A stretch of DNA of 64,000 nucleotides, taken from contig OZ242033.1 of assembly GCA_965205155.1 (NCBI GenBank), forward strand, positions 372,001 to 436,000, in the 5' to 3' direction. The position numbers and the translations under genes were made by a program. Source of the DNA: Aldehydirespirator sp965205155 (GTDB lineage Bacteria; Actinomycetota; Acidimicrobiia; Acidimicrobiales; Aldehydirespiratoraceae). Below are positions 7,861 through 16,104 of the stretch, in pieces. The notes under the pieces were generated by a model that saw only the letters and a program-made list of their open reading frames with translations, was not told the origin of the DNA and ran no database searches. Position 1 is the first letter of the stretch. The number at the start of each line of letters is the position of its first letter.

Positions 7861-9147
7861 TCAGCCCGGCTCGATAGAAGTGACGCCGCCCATGTACGGA
7901 TGCAGCGCCTCTGGCACCGCGATCGAGCCGTCGGGCTGCCGGCAGGTCTCCACCAGCCCGGCCCACACCCGGGGCACGGCCAGGCCCGAGCCGTTGAGGC
8001 TGTGCGCCATCTGCGTGCGTCCCCCGGCGGCGGGGCGGTAGCGGACATCGGCACGGCGGGTCTGGTAGTCGCGGCACCACGACACGCTCGACACCTCCAG
8101 CCAGCGGTCGGCGCCCGGGGCGTACACCTCGATGTCGAAGGTCCGGGCCGAGGCATCGCCCAGGTCGGCGGTGCACAGGTCGAGCACCCGGTGGGCCAGC
8201 CCCAGGTCGGCGATGGCCCGCTCGGCCCGGTCGAGGATCTCGGCGTGCAGGTCGTGGGCCTGTTCGGGAGTGCAGAACCCGTACAGCTCCACCTTGTCGA
8301 ACTCGTGCACCCGCAACAGCCCGCGGGTGTCGCGGCCGGCCGACCCCGCCTCGCGCCGGAAGCACGACGTGTGGCCCATCAACCTGACCGGCAAGGCGTC
8401 CTCGTCGACGATCTCACCCGACAGCAGTGACGTCAACGGAACCTCGGCGGTGGGAATGGCCCACAGCCCGTCGCGCTCGAGGTGGTAGGCGTCGTCGGAG
8501 AACTTGGGCAGATGGCCGGTGCTGGTCATGGTCTCGGTGCGCACCAGCGTCGGCGGCCGGATCTCCTCGTACAGGTCGCGGTTGCGGTCCAGCCCGTAGT
8601 CGATGAGGGCCCGCACCAGCCGGGCTCCCAGCCCGCGGTACATGGCGAACATGGCGCCCGACATGCGCACGGCCCGGTCCACGTCGAGGATGCCGAGCTC
8701 GTCGCCGATGTCCCAGTGCGGCACCCGCTGGTGCTCGCCGTAGGAGTCCGGGTCGTAGCCGACGGTGCGCACCACAACGTTGTCGTCGGGGCCGGATCCG
8801 TCGGGACAGTCCTCGGCCGGCATGTTGGGCACGAACAACAGGATCCGGCGGATCCACTCAGACAGCTGGTCGGCCTCGGCGGCCAGCTCGTCGATGCGGC
8901 CGCCCAGCTCGCGGCTCCGAGCCCGCAACTCCTCAGCCTCGCCCGCTCGGCCATCGCGGAACAGGGCGCCGACGGACGCCGAGATCCGCTTGACCTCTGC
9001 CCTCAACCCGTCGGCCTCGCTGACCACGCTCCGGCGGCGCTCGTCGTGAGCGATGACCTGGTCCAGGGGCGAGGTGGGCTCGCCCCTCCGGGCGACGGCA
9101 GCCTTGACGGTGTCGGGCTCGGTCCTCAGCAGGCGTAGGTCGAGCAC
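7861..9147 (-). CDS. serS: Seryl-tRNA synthetase
   Basis: A class II aminoacyl-tRNA synthetase that charges tRNA-Ser (and tRNA-Sec where present). The first 110 residues form the usual long antiparallel coiled-coil arm that grips the tRNA variable arm, rich in Arg/Glu/Ala heptads. The catalytic domain has motif 2 around SCFRREAGSAGRDTRG and motif 3 in the NGSGLAVPR region near the C-terminus. Length is 428 residues, as expected. The ATG at 9147 directly precedes LDLRLLRTEPD, the common seryl synthetase opening. The upstream region is shared with the divergent kamA-like gene and holds one copy of the dispersed 49-bp repeat. No T-box leader structure was recognised. Confidence 0.95.
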   Translation of the reverse strand: MLDLRLLRTEPDTVKAAVARRGEPTSPLDQVIAHDERRRSVVSEADGLRAEVKRISASVGALFRDGRAGEAEELRARSRELGGRIDELAAEADQLSEWIRRILLFVPNMPAEDCPDGSGPDDNVVVRTVGYDPDSYGEHQRVPHWDIGDELGILDVDRAVRMSGAMFAMYRGLGARLVRALIDYGLDRNRDLYEEIRPPTLVRTETMTSTGHLPKFSDDAYHLERDGLWAIPTAEVPLTSLLSGEIVDEDALPVRLMGHTSCFRREAGSAGRDTRGLLRVHEFDKVELYGFCTPEQAHDLHAEILDRAERAIADLGLAHRVLDLCTADLGDASARTFDIEVYAPGADRWLEVSSVSWCRDYQTRRADVRYRPAAGGRTQMAHSLNGSGLAVPRVWAGLVETCRQPDGSIAVPEALHPYMGGVTSIEPG

Positions 9148-9498
9148 GCCGGAGACGGTACCGGCTCAACCCCTTCGCGAGAACTTCATCCCGCGTTTGT
9201 GTGTTCGCCAGAGGCCGAGCGGGCAGGCGAGCGAACCCGGCCCATACGGGCGAGGCCGTGGCCCGAGCGGCCCGTGAGCGCAGCGAACAAGAGCGGGAGA
9301 CACAACCTGCACCGCGACGCGTCACCGCCCGCCGGCAGGTGTTCGTAAGCTCAGCGTTTTGCACATCTGTGGATTAGCTGCCATGATGGTTGGTCCCCGA
9401 TAGGCGCCAGAGACGGCACCGACACCTGCGGCCGCGCTGCGGAGCCGGCTCGCACGGTGGACGGCCCCGGAGCCCGCTACAGGGACCAGAGAAGAAAC
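9148..9498. other. Divergent intergenic region between serS and the KamA-like gene
   Basis: A 351-base stretch without a supportable gene. It must hold the promoters of serS (leftwards) and of the KamA-like gene (rightwards). It contains one copy of the dispersed 49-bp repeat at 9250-9298 in plus orientation. A slightly AT-richer patch lies at about 9345-9385. No convincing sigma-70 hexamer pair, operator palindrome, T-box or riboswitch could be identified. Short open frames here have no start context or family resemblance. Confidence 0.6.
9250..9298 (+). repeat. Dispersed 49-bp intergenic repeat, copy 1
   Basis: Begins GCGAGGCCGTGGCCCGAGCG and ends CAAGAGCGGGA. It is nearly identical to four other intergenic copies, all on the minus strand, at 15636-15684, 21004-21052, 59514-59562 and 60944-60992. 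Its core also matches the 47-bp tandem unit at 11073-11589. The core can fold as GGCC-CGAGC-GGCC. This is the only copy lying in a divergent rather than a co-directional gap. Confidence 0.9.
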
Positions 9499-11058
9499 AT
9501 GACACGCACAGACCAGACCAAGACCCGCCGACCAAAGTACGAACCCACCGACCGGGAGCGATTAGTCCTCGATCAGGTCGAGAACCCGCGCTACGACCGC
9601 CAGATCGTCAACGGCCTGGACCCGTTCATCGACGAGGGCGCGCCCGACGACATGAAGGGCTTCTACACCCCGGAGGAACTGGCTGAACTGGGGGAGCTTC
9701 GCGGCACCGACCGGGACGTCGAGGCCCGGATGCCGGTGAAGATCACCCGCCACTACTTCGAGATGGCCAAGGCCAGCCCGGCCCTCCAGAGGCTCGTCAA
9801 GGCCTCGGCCGACGAGACCGACGACCTCGAGGGTGACGAGGACCCCGCCGGACAGATGGACTACAGCCCGGTCGAGGGCCTCCTCCACAAGTACGAGATG
9901 GCCCTGCTGTACGTGATCTCCACCTGCTCGGCCCACTGCCGGTTCTGCTATCGCGAGGAGCTGATCGCCCGGAAGGACATCACGCGGGCCGACGGCACCG
10001 TGAAGAAGAAGGGCCTCGCCCAGCTCAAGGAGGTGACGGAGTACATCAGGGCCCACAACGCCGCGGTCGAGACCAACGGGGGCAAGCACCCGGAGACCGG
10101 GCGGCCCAAGCTGCGCGAGATCCTGCTCTCGGGCGGCGATCCGATGGTGCTGCCCAACTCCAAGCTGGCCGGCTGGTTCACCGCGCTGGCCGAAGCCGGC
10201 GCGGAGGTGATCCGCGTCGGCACCAAGGAGCTGGCCTTCCATCCCGACCGGTTCGACGACGCGTTCATGTCGATGCTCGACCGGTTCCACGAGGTCTACC
10301 CGGACGTCGCCCTCCGGCTGATGGTCCACTTCAACCATCCCGACGAGCTCCTGCTCAAGGCGAGCGACGGCGACTACGTCAAGGGCGAGAACGGCCAGTA
10401 CCAGTGGCATCCCGACGTCAGACGGGCCGTGGACGCGGTCACCTCCAGGGGCTGGATCTGCATCGAGAACCAGTCGCCGATTATCCGGGGCGTCAACGAC
10501 GACCCCGACGCCCTCAGGATCCTGCAGCGGACTCTCAAGGCGGCCCGCATCGAGAACCACTACTTCTTCGGCGGGCGCAACATCGTCGCCTACAAGGCGT
10601 TCAACGTGCCCGTCGAGACCGCCTGGCGCATCCTCAACGAGTCCCAGCAGGGGCTCTCGGGGGTGGAGGCCCACGCCCGGCTGACCCTGGTTCACTTCAA
10701 GGGCAAGACAGAGGTCGCCACGGTCACCGACGCACCGATCCCGGGCCTGCCCGGCGCCGAGAACGGGGTGGTGGTGTTCAAGGTGCTCCGCAGCCCGGCC
10801 GATGCAGGCGACCGGGGCAAGACGGCCATCGTCGGGCGCAACCCCGAGGCTCTGTGGTTCGACGACTACGACGACAGGGTCATCGTGGACGAGGCCGGCC
10901 TGTTCAACTTCCAGAGGCCCCAGCGGGTGCGGATACCCGTCGCCCGGGAGGGCTCAACCACCGCGGCCACGGCTCGCCGCACACCGGCACAGCGCCGCCG
11001 CGACGAGGAGATCCACAAGCACCGCACCGCGACCAAGCCCCAAGCCTCACCGAACTGA
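9499..11058 (+). CDS. KamA-family radical SAM protein (lysine 2,3-aminomutase-like)
   Basis: A 519-residue radical SAM enzyme. The iron-sulfur motif CSAHCRFCYR (CxxxCxxC) is at about residue 146, followed by the SAM-contact LSGGDP at about 212 and the RGVNDD turn near 330, the pattern of lysine 2,3-aminomutase and EF-P lysine mutase. KamA enzymes bind pyridoxal phosphate through a lysine in a C-terminal PGGGGK loop; that loop is absent here, and the region reads HFKGKTE and then PIPGLPGAENG. Either another lysine serves, or the reaction differs. There is an N-terminal extension of roughly 90 residues, and the C-terminus is lysine/arginine-rich. The start is ATG at 9499, behind a purine-rich AGAGAAGAAAC stretch; an ATG at 9457 has no such signal. 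It is monocistronic and ends just before the 47-bp array. Confidence 0.75.
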   Translation: MTRTDQTKTRRPKYEPTDRERLVLDQVENPRYDRQIVNGLDPFIDEGAPDDMKGFYTPEELAELGELRGTDRDVEARMPVKITRHYFEMAKASPALQRLVKASADETDDLEGDEDPAGQMDYSPVEGLLHKYEMALLYVISTCSAHCRFCYREELIARKDITRADGTVKKKGLAQLKEVTEYIRAHNAAVETNGGKHPETGRPKLREILLSGGDPMVLPNSKLAGWFTALAEAGAEVIRVGTKELAFHPDRFDDAFMSMLDRFHEVYPDVALRLMVHFNHPDELLLKASDGDYVKGENGQYQWHPDVRRAVDAVTSRGWICIENQSPIIRGVNDDPDALRILQRTLKAARIENHYFFGGRNIVAYKAFNVPVETAWRILNESQQGLSGVEAHARLTLVHFKGKTEVATVTDAPIPGLPGAENGVVVFKVLRSPADAGDRGKTAIVGRNPEALWFDDYDDRVIVDEAGLFNFQRPQRVRIPVAREGSTTAATARRTPAQRRRDEEIHKHRTATKPQASPN

Positions 11059-11072
11059 CGGCGCACCCGGCC

Positions 11073-11589
11073 ACGGGCCCGAGCGGCCCGTGAGCGAAGC
11101 GAACAGGAGCGGGGACTGGACGGGCCCGAGCGGCCCGTGAGCGAAGCGAACAGGAGCGGGGACTGGACGGGCCCGAGCGGCCCGTGAGCGAAGCGAACAG
11201 GAGCGGGGACTGGACGGGCCCGAGCGGCCCGTGAGCGAAGCGAACAGGAGCGGGGACTGGACGGGCCCGAGCGGCCCGTGAGCGAAGCGAACAGGAGCGG
11301 GGACTGGACGGGCCCGAGCGGCCCGTGAGCGAAGCGAACAGGAGCGGGGACTGGACGGGCCCGAGCGGCCCGTGAGCGAAGCGAACAGGAGCGGGGACTG
11401 GACGGGCCCGAGCGGCCCGTGAGCGAAGCGAACAGGAGCGGGGACTGGACGGGCCCGAGCGGCCCGTGAGCGAAGCGAACAGGAGCGGGGACTGGACGGG
11501 CCCGAGCGGCCCGTGAGCGAAGCGAACAGGAGCGGGGACTGGACGGGCCCGAGCGGCCCGTGAGCGAAGCGAACAGGAGCGGGGACTGG
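11073..11589 (+). repeat. Tandem array: 11 perfect copies of a 47-bp unit
   Basis: Units begin at 11073 and then every 47 bases to 11543, each starting ACGGGCCCGAGCGGCCCGTG and ending GGAGCGGGGACTGG. No base differences are visible between the 11 units and there are no spacers. Each unit carries a perfect hairpin, ACGGGCC-CGAGC-GGCCCGT (7-bp stem, 5-base loop). The array fills the gap between the convergent ends of the KamA-like gene and the flavoprotein gene. The units are related to the dispersed 49-bp repeat, which shares GGCCCGAGCGGCCCGTGAGC. Because 47 is not a multiple of three, translating across it gives a meaningless 47-residue periodic peptide. Confidence 0.97.
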
Positions 11590-11600
11590 ACGTCCGGGGC

Positions 11601-12851
11601 TCAGGCCGGAACCAGCGAGTCGAGGTGACTGGCCAGATGTGAGACCAGGTCCCAGCTGTCGTCACCGGCGCCGTGGATGAAGCTCGACTTGCGCCGGCGC
11701 AAGAAGTTCAACCCGATGACGTACAGGCCACCGGACCCGGACACCACGCCGCCGTCGTGACGGATCTGGCCCTTGTGGTCGAGCACGGGCACGTCGAGCC
11801 ACGAATAGTCGGGTTTGAAGCCGGTAGCCCAGATGATGGTGCGGATCTCCCCGCCGGCCAGGTCCAGCCTCAGAGGCGGAGACGGCGGAACCCGGGTGGG
11901 CTCGAACCGCTCCGGTGGTCCAACCTCGTCGAGACCGCTCTCGGCGGCCCACTCGTCGAACGTGTCCAGGAGGCGGCCCTGCTTGAGGTCGGCCAGCTCG
12001 CACTTGTTGGCCAGCGATCCCGACAGCAGCGCCTCGGTGCCGCGCAGGGCCGCCAGCCGGCCCACGAGATGCACGCCCTGATCGGTGAGGGCGTTGAGAT
12101 CGAGCGTGGTCCGTTCGGGAGTACCCACCAGCTGAGGGGACGGGGTGCGGCGCACCCGCACGACGTCGTCGACTTCGTCGTAGCGCTCGTCGAAGAGGCC
12201 GGAGCGCTCCATCCACCACAGGATGTCGCGGCCCCGGTACAGGCGGGGCATGCGCACATGCTCGCCCACCGCCACGGTGACGGGGCGACCGGAGCGGTGC
12301 ACCTCGTCGGCGATCTGCACGCCCGTGGCCGAGGCGCCCACCACCAGCACACCCCCGGGAGCCAGCCGGTCAGGATTGCGGTACTCGAAGGCGCTGAGAG
12401 CGGTGATGGGCGCGGGCGGCGAACCGCCCAACTCCGGCACTTTGGCCTGGTTGAACCCGCCCGAGGCCAGCACCACCGTCTCGCACTCCCAGCGGCCCCG
12501 GTCGGTGTCGACGATGTAGCCCGCGCCGGAGGCCCGCACCGAAGTGACCGTCGTGCCGGCCCGGATCGGGGCGTCGACCAGCCGGGCGTAGTCCGATATG
12601 AACCGGATGACCTCCGGCATCGACATGAAGCCGTCGGGGTCGTCACCGCCGTGGGCCCCGTAGTCATAGCCGGGCAGCCGGCTCTGCCAGTTCGGGGTGA
12701 GCAGCCGCAGCGAATCCCAGCGCTGGGTGCGCCAGGAGTTGGCCACCTCACCCCGCTCGATCACGACGTGGTCGATGGAGCGCTCGGTGAGGCGCCTGCT
12801 CACGGCCAGGCCGGAGTGCCCGGCCCCCACCACTACAGTCGTCGTCTTCAT
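11601..12851 (-). CDS. FAD/NAD(P)H-dependent flavoprotein monooxygenase (CzcO-like)
   Basis: A 416-residue protein of the flavin-containing monooxygenase / CzcO-like group. The FAD-binding motif GAGHSG lies at residues 8-13, and a second dinucleotide motif GASATG at about residue 175 is expected to bind NADPH. The ATGF segment near residue 345 (IIWATGFKPDYSWL) is the usual hinge of FMO/Baeyer-Villiger families. The full Baeyer-Villiger fingerprint FxGxxxHxxxW is not seen, so oxygenation chemistry and substrate remain open. The start is ATG at 12851, with the FAD motif directly behind. It converges on the 47-bp array and is read in the same direction as the OsmC and methyltransferase genes upstream, with a 54-base gap. 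Confidence 0.75.
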   Translation of the reverse strand: MKTTTVVVGAGHSGLAVSRRLTERSIDHVVIERGEVANSWRTQRWDSLRLLTPNWQSRLPGYDYGAHGGDDPDGFMSMPEVIRFISDYARLVDAPIRAGTTVTSVRASGAGYIVDTDRGRWECETVVLASGGFNQAKVPELGGSPPAPITALSAFEYRNPDRLAPGGVLVVGASATGVQIADEVHRSGRPVTVAVGEHVRMPRLYRGRDILWWMERSGLFDERYDEVDDVVRVRRTPSPQLVGTPERTTLDLNALTDQGVHLVGRLAALRGTEALLSGSLANKCELADLKQGRLLDTFDEWAAESGLDEVGPPERFEPTRVPPSPPLRLDLAGGEIRTIIWATGFKPDYSWLDVPVLDHKGQIRHDGGVVSGSGGLYVIGLNFLRRRKSSFIHGAGDDSWDLVSHLASHLDSLVPA

Positions 12852-12905
12852 GAATCCGCCGGACGACCTCTGAGAGGTCTAGCAGTCCCTCACGAGGTGA
12901 GGGGC

Positions 12906-13460
12906 CTAGTGGACCTCGACGGTCACGTTGGTCGGGTTGGTGATGATGTCGTAGACGGCCGACCGCTTCTGGGACTGGGCCACCAGCGCCCTGATCTCGT
13001 CGGGGGTGGCGTCGGCATCGATGTCGTAGGAGACCTTCACGTCGTTGAACCCGTTGCGGACGTCAGGGTCGCCGCCGAGGATGCCCAGGATGTCCATGCT
13101 GCCCTGCAGCGTGGCCTTGACCGATCGCAGCTGGATCTCCCGGTTCTGGGCCACCGCGGCCACCCCGGCAGTGAGACAGCTGGCCAGGCCGGCCAGGACC
13201 AGTTCGACCGGCGTCGCCGCGTTGTCCTCGGCCCCGAACACCAGGGGATGATCGGCCTCGAAGGTGAAGGTCGAGCGATGCTGGTGCTCCTCGCCGAGCC
13301 CGTGGTAGCTGTCGACCGAGGAGCGGCTGTGAGTGCCGTTCAACCACTCATTGGTGGCCTTCCAGGTGAACTGGGCCGCCTCGCGTGCCTCGGTGAGGGC
13401 GTTGCGGGCACCCAGCAGGTGTTCGACGTTCACGCCGTTGTCGACGTTTGCACTGGTCAT
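12906..13460 (-). CDS. OsmC family protein
   Basis: A 184-residue OsmC/Ohr-fold protein. Family features are the segment ATPVELVLAGLASCLTAG at about residues 82-99, which carries the peroxidatic cysteine at the start of the central helix, and the C-terminal ITNPTNVTVEV strand. The resolving cysteine found in true Ohr/OsmC peroxidases is missing (KRSAVYD in its place), so it belongs to the one-cysteine branch whose members are often annotated as redox or detoxification proteins of unknown substrate. It may reduce organic hydroperoxides with another thiol partner, but this is inference. It sits between the flavoprotein and the sterol methyltransferase homologue on the same strand. Confidence 0.85.
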   Translation of the reverse strand: MTSANVDNGVNVEHLLGARNALTEAREAAQFTWKATNEWLNGTHSRSSVDSYHGLGEEHQHRSTFTFEADHPLVFGAEDNAATPVELVLAGLASCLTAGVAAVAQNREIQLRSVKATLQGSMDILGILGGDPDVRNGFNDVKVSYDIDADATPDEIRALVAQSQKRSAVYDIITNPTNVTVEVH

Positions 13461-13579
13461 CGGGTTGCTGCCTCCTGTGTTGACGGCGGTGACAGTTGCA
13501 ATGTAGAGGCTCGCGAGCTAAAACCCGACCAATCCGATCAACTTTTCCGGGATTCGCCCCACCAGGCGCCGGTGGCGTC

Positions 13580-14623
13580 CTACAGGGGTTTGCGGGCCAG
13601 GAAGCAGTACAGCGGCGTGAAGATCCCCGATCGGCCGCCGGCGGCGTAGGCGCTGGCGGTCTGATCCAGCATCTTGACTACATCAGCGGAGCCCTTCGGC
13701 AAGATCCTCAGCACCTCGGCCAGCCTGGCTCCCCCGCCGGCCGTCTTGCGGCCCAGTGGAACCCCCTGCAGCGAATTGCCCAACGTCCTGCTCCATGTCT
13801 CCAGGGGCTGATACCACGGCGTGGCGCAGCCGTTCTCCTCAGCGCCCCGATCCATCCCCTCGATGAGCTCGAACCCCACCGATTCGAGCGTCCGGTCCAC
13901 CTCGACAGTCGTTGCGATGCCCTTGAGCGCGATGCCGTGCATGAGGTCCTGCTTCATGGCCCGATGCCGTTCATCGTCGGGATCGAACCTGTCCGTCAGG
14001 CACATCTCCTGACCCCAGAAGAGGGCTCCGGGCTTCAGCACGCGGTAGATCTCGGCGAAGGCGCCCGCCTTGTCCGGCGCATGGCACGTCGACTCGATTG
14101 CGTAGCCGCGGTCGAACGTGCCGTCCGCGACGGCCGACATGTCCATGAAGCTGCACAGCAGGTAGTCGACCATGTGGTCGAGCCCGGCCGCGGTGTTCAA
14201 CGACTTCGCCCTGTCCATCTGGATCTCATTGATGTTGACCCCGACGACCCTGACTCCGGCCTCCGACGCAACCCGGCGCATCGGGCCTCCGAACCCGCAA
14301 CCGACATCGACCACCGTCATGCCCTCGCGCAGCTCCAGCTTGTCGATCATCAGCCGCTGATGCCGGATCTTGGAGTCCTCCACGCTCTCGCTGGGCGACA
14401 GCGGCGCGAAGTGCAGGGACTCGCCCCAACCCCATTCCATCAGATCGTTGCTGATGTCGTAGTACTCCTTGACGGTCGCAGTGTGGTCGTAGCCCTCCGC
14501 CTCGGCATCCTGCGCGGCGGCTCGGTCGAGCCATCCGTCGAGGCGCCGTATCCGGCGGGCGACCCCACCCTCGACCCGGTCCGCGGCCCTCAGCCCGGTC
14601 AAGACCCGTGACAGCTTGCTCAC
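13580..14623 (-). CDS. Sterol C-24 methyltransferase-like SAM methyltransferase
   Basis: A 347-residue methyltransferase that matches eukaryotic and bacterial sterol C-24 methyltransferases along its whole length. The sterol-binding N-terminal region reads EYYDISNDLMEWGWGESLHF; the SAM site is DVGCGFGGP at about residue 105; YAIESTCHAPDK at about 170 and LTDRFDPDDERHR at about 205 follow. A C-terminal domain ends with PKGS and GIFTPLYCFLARKP, the hallmark ending of that family. Simple small-molecule methyltransferases lack this C-terminal domain. The substrate could be a sterol or a sterol-like polycyclic or isoprenoid lipid. No oxidosqualene cyclase or squalene epoxidase gene lies in the window, so a sterol could be imported. 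The start is ATG at 14623, on the strand of the downstream OsmC gene. Confidence 0.82.
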   Translation of the reverse strand: MSKLSRVLTGLRAADRVEGGVARRIRRLDGWLDRAAAQDAEAEGYDHTATVKEYYDISNDLMEWGWGESLHFAPLSPSESVEDSKIRHQRLMIDKLELREGMTVVDVGCGFGGPMRRVASEAGVRVVGVNINEIQMDRAKSLNTAAGLDHMVDYLLCSFMDMSAVADGTFDRGYAIESTCHAPDKAGAFAEIYRVLKPGALFWGQEMCLTDRFDPDDERHRAMKQDLMHGIALKGIATTVEVDRTLESVGFELIEGMDRGAEENGCATPWYQPLETWSRTLGNSLQGVPLGRKTAGGGARLAEVLRILPKGSADVVKMLDQTASAYAAGGRSGIFTPLYCFLARKPL

Positions 14624-14674
14624 GTGCGCAATCCTAGATGCGGGGCTACCGGATGCGGGCTTCTAGGTGGGGGA

Positions 14675-15583
14675 CTACTGGATGCGGGGCTCCGACGGCG
14701 GGGGGCCGAGGCGTTCGAACTCGGCCTCGACGTCCTCGGTGGTGAGGGTGTCGGCCGCGAAGCGCCGGCGGCGCTCCTCGGCGTCGGCGTGGCGCTGGGC
14801 GGCCGAGAAGCGGAAGAACCGGATGGCGATCAGGGTCCACAGGTAGAGGCCGCCGAGCACCTTCATCACCGCGCCGGCGGCCTGCTGGTCGGCGGCCACC
14901 GAGATCCCGAACAGGCGCTGGGCGTGGTCGTAGACCGGGTACACCGAGCCCTCGGCGAAGGTCAGCCAGGCGGCCGGCACGGTGGGAATGATCGACATGG
15001 TGAACAGGTAGACCATCTTCATCGGCTCGGACAGGTGCAGCTCCCTCAGCGGGCCGACCACCGGCGTCCACATGGCCAGCGCGCTGGCGAACATCAGCAG
15101 GTGCATGGCGTAGTGGAAGGGGCCGCTGCGGACCGACAGCTCCACCACGGTGTTCCAGTGCATCAGTGCCTGCAGGGCGTTGAAGGCCACCCCGGCCACC
15201 AGCGGATGGACCAAACGGCGGATGATCCTGGCTGAGCGCGAGCCGTCGACCACGATGAGCCGGGCCAGCCACTCGGGCACGGCCATCAGCAGCAGCGGCG
15301 GCACCACGAAGCTGATGAGCAGGTGCTGCACCATGTGCACCGAGTAGAGGTACTCCTCGGCGATGTCGTGCATGGGCCAGTCCGCCGAGACCCACAGCAG
15401 GGCCGCACCGGCCACGAAGCACAGCCGTTGACGGCCGGTGACCGGGGCGGCGCCCGCCGGGCCGGCCGCGGGAGCGACCACCCGGACCACGTAGAAGCCG
15501 AGGCCGACGACCGCGGCGACCATCAGCCACACCTCAGGGTGGAACTGGAAGCGCCAAGCGTCGGTCGCGGCCAGCGCGCCCAT
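14675..15583 (-). CDS. ctaG: Cytochrome c oxidase assembly protein CtaG (caa3 type)
   Basis: A 302-residue polytopic membrane protein of the caa3-CtaG family, involved in assembling the copper centres of cytochrome c oxidase. About seven hydrophobic segments are visible. The family's conserved histidine motifs include DWPMHDIAEEY at about residue 65 and HMVQHLL at about 82, with further histidines in HPLVAG and MHWNTVV. The C-terminus is a charged cytoplasmic tail rich in Arg/Glu. It follows ctaF on the same strand after 155 bases that contain a copy of the dispersed repeat, so it is the last gene of the oxidase cluster. The start is ATG at 15583. Confidence 0.88.
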   Translation of the reverse strand: MGALAATDAWRFQFHPEVWLMVAAVVGLGFYVVRVVAPAAGPAGAAPVTGRQRLCFVAGAALLWVSADWPMHDIAEEYLYSVHMVQHLLISFVVPPLLLMAVPEWLARLIVVDGSRSARIIRRLVHPLVAGVAFNALQALMHWNTVVELSVRSGPFHYAMHLLMFASALAMWTPVVGPLRELHLSEPMKMVYLFTMSIIPTVPAAWLTFAEGSVYPVYDHAQRLFGISVAADQQAAGAVMKVLGGLYLWTLIAIRFFRFSAAQRHADAEERRRRFAADTLTTEDVEAEFERLGPPPSEPRIQ

Positions 15584-15635
15584 GGCTAGACCCCGCGCGG
15601 GTTGGTGACGCCTGCTCGCGATGCGGCGTGGTCAC

Positions 15636-15684
15636 TCCCGCTCTTGTTCGCTGCGCTCACGGGCCGCTCGGGCCACGGCCTCGC
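15636..15684 (-). repeat. Dispersed 49-bp intergenic repeat, copy 2
   Basis: Lies between the ctaF stop and the ctaG start, read in the same direction as both genes. On the minus strand it runs from GCGAGGCCGTGGCCCGAGCG to GAGCGGGA. A companion box with core GAGGCCGAGCG lies about 35-40 bases upstream on the minus strand, at 15722-15732, immediately after the ctaF stop. The same two-box arrangement recurs at 21004-21103, 59514-59612 and 60944-61004. Confidence 0.9.
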
Positions 15685-15738
15685 TGAATTGGCCGCGATA
15701 CTCGCATGGATACTGTCTACCCGCTCGGCCTCATGGGC

Positions 15739-16104
15739 CTATACCCAGAACTCGAAGACGGTCAGCGTCACCAGGTACACGCCGACGGCAAGGGTCAAAC
15801 CGGCCGTGAACATCCGGCCGAACAGCTTGCTGTCGAAGCGCAGGTGCATGAACCAGGTGGCCACCAAATAGAACTTGACGATCATCATGAAGATGAGCGA
15901 GGGCACCAGGGCCACGCCCCAGTCGAGCACCGTCTCGAAGTAGGTGAACACCTCGAGCGCGGTGATGACGGCCAGCACCACGGCGATCTTGACGTAGGCC
16001 CAGTCCGAGGGATGGGCGTGGCCCCCGTCGTGGCCGTCGGTGTGGTGCTCGGCAGCCTCGTCGGCTTCGGGCTCGGAGTGCTCGGAAGTAGTGGTGTCGC
16101 TCAT
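15739..16104 (-). CDS. ctaF: Cytochrome c oxidase subunit IV (prokaryotic COX4 type)
   Basis: A 121-residue small subunit of the aa3-type oxidase. A histidine- and glutamate-rich hydrophilic N-terminus (about 34 residues) precedes three membrane segments at about 37-56, 63-84 and 97-118. The WFMHLRFDSK stretch between the second and third segments is typical of prokaryotic COX4 proteins and CyoD-like subunits. The start codon ATG at 16104 is overlapped by the stop of the last of five 12-codon mini-ORFs (see 16105-16279). Ribosomes leaving ctaE could therefore be handed on to this gene through that chain. Confidence 0.9.
   Translation of the reverse strand: MSDTTTSEHSEPEADEAAEHHTDGHDGGHAHPSDWAYVKIAVVLAVITALEVFTYFETVLDWGVALVPSLIFMMIVKFYLVATWFMHLRFDSKLFGRMFTAGLTLAVGVYLVTLTVFEFWV

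Noticed and set aside
9148..9498. Riboswitch or T-box upstream of kamA-like or serS genes
   Set aside because: No conserved riboswitch core or T-box sequence (such as the TGGN-binding bulge or specifier loop) could be recognised.
11073..11589. CRISPR array
   Set aside because: Units follow each other directly with no spacers, and no cas gene is in the window.
10904..11665. A 253-codon open frame on the minus strand with a perfectly repeated 47-residue peptide
   Set aside because: It is the translation of the 47-bp array (47 x 3 bases per peptide repeat), lacks a start signal and family resemblance, and overlaps the ends of two good genes.
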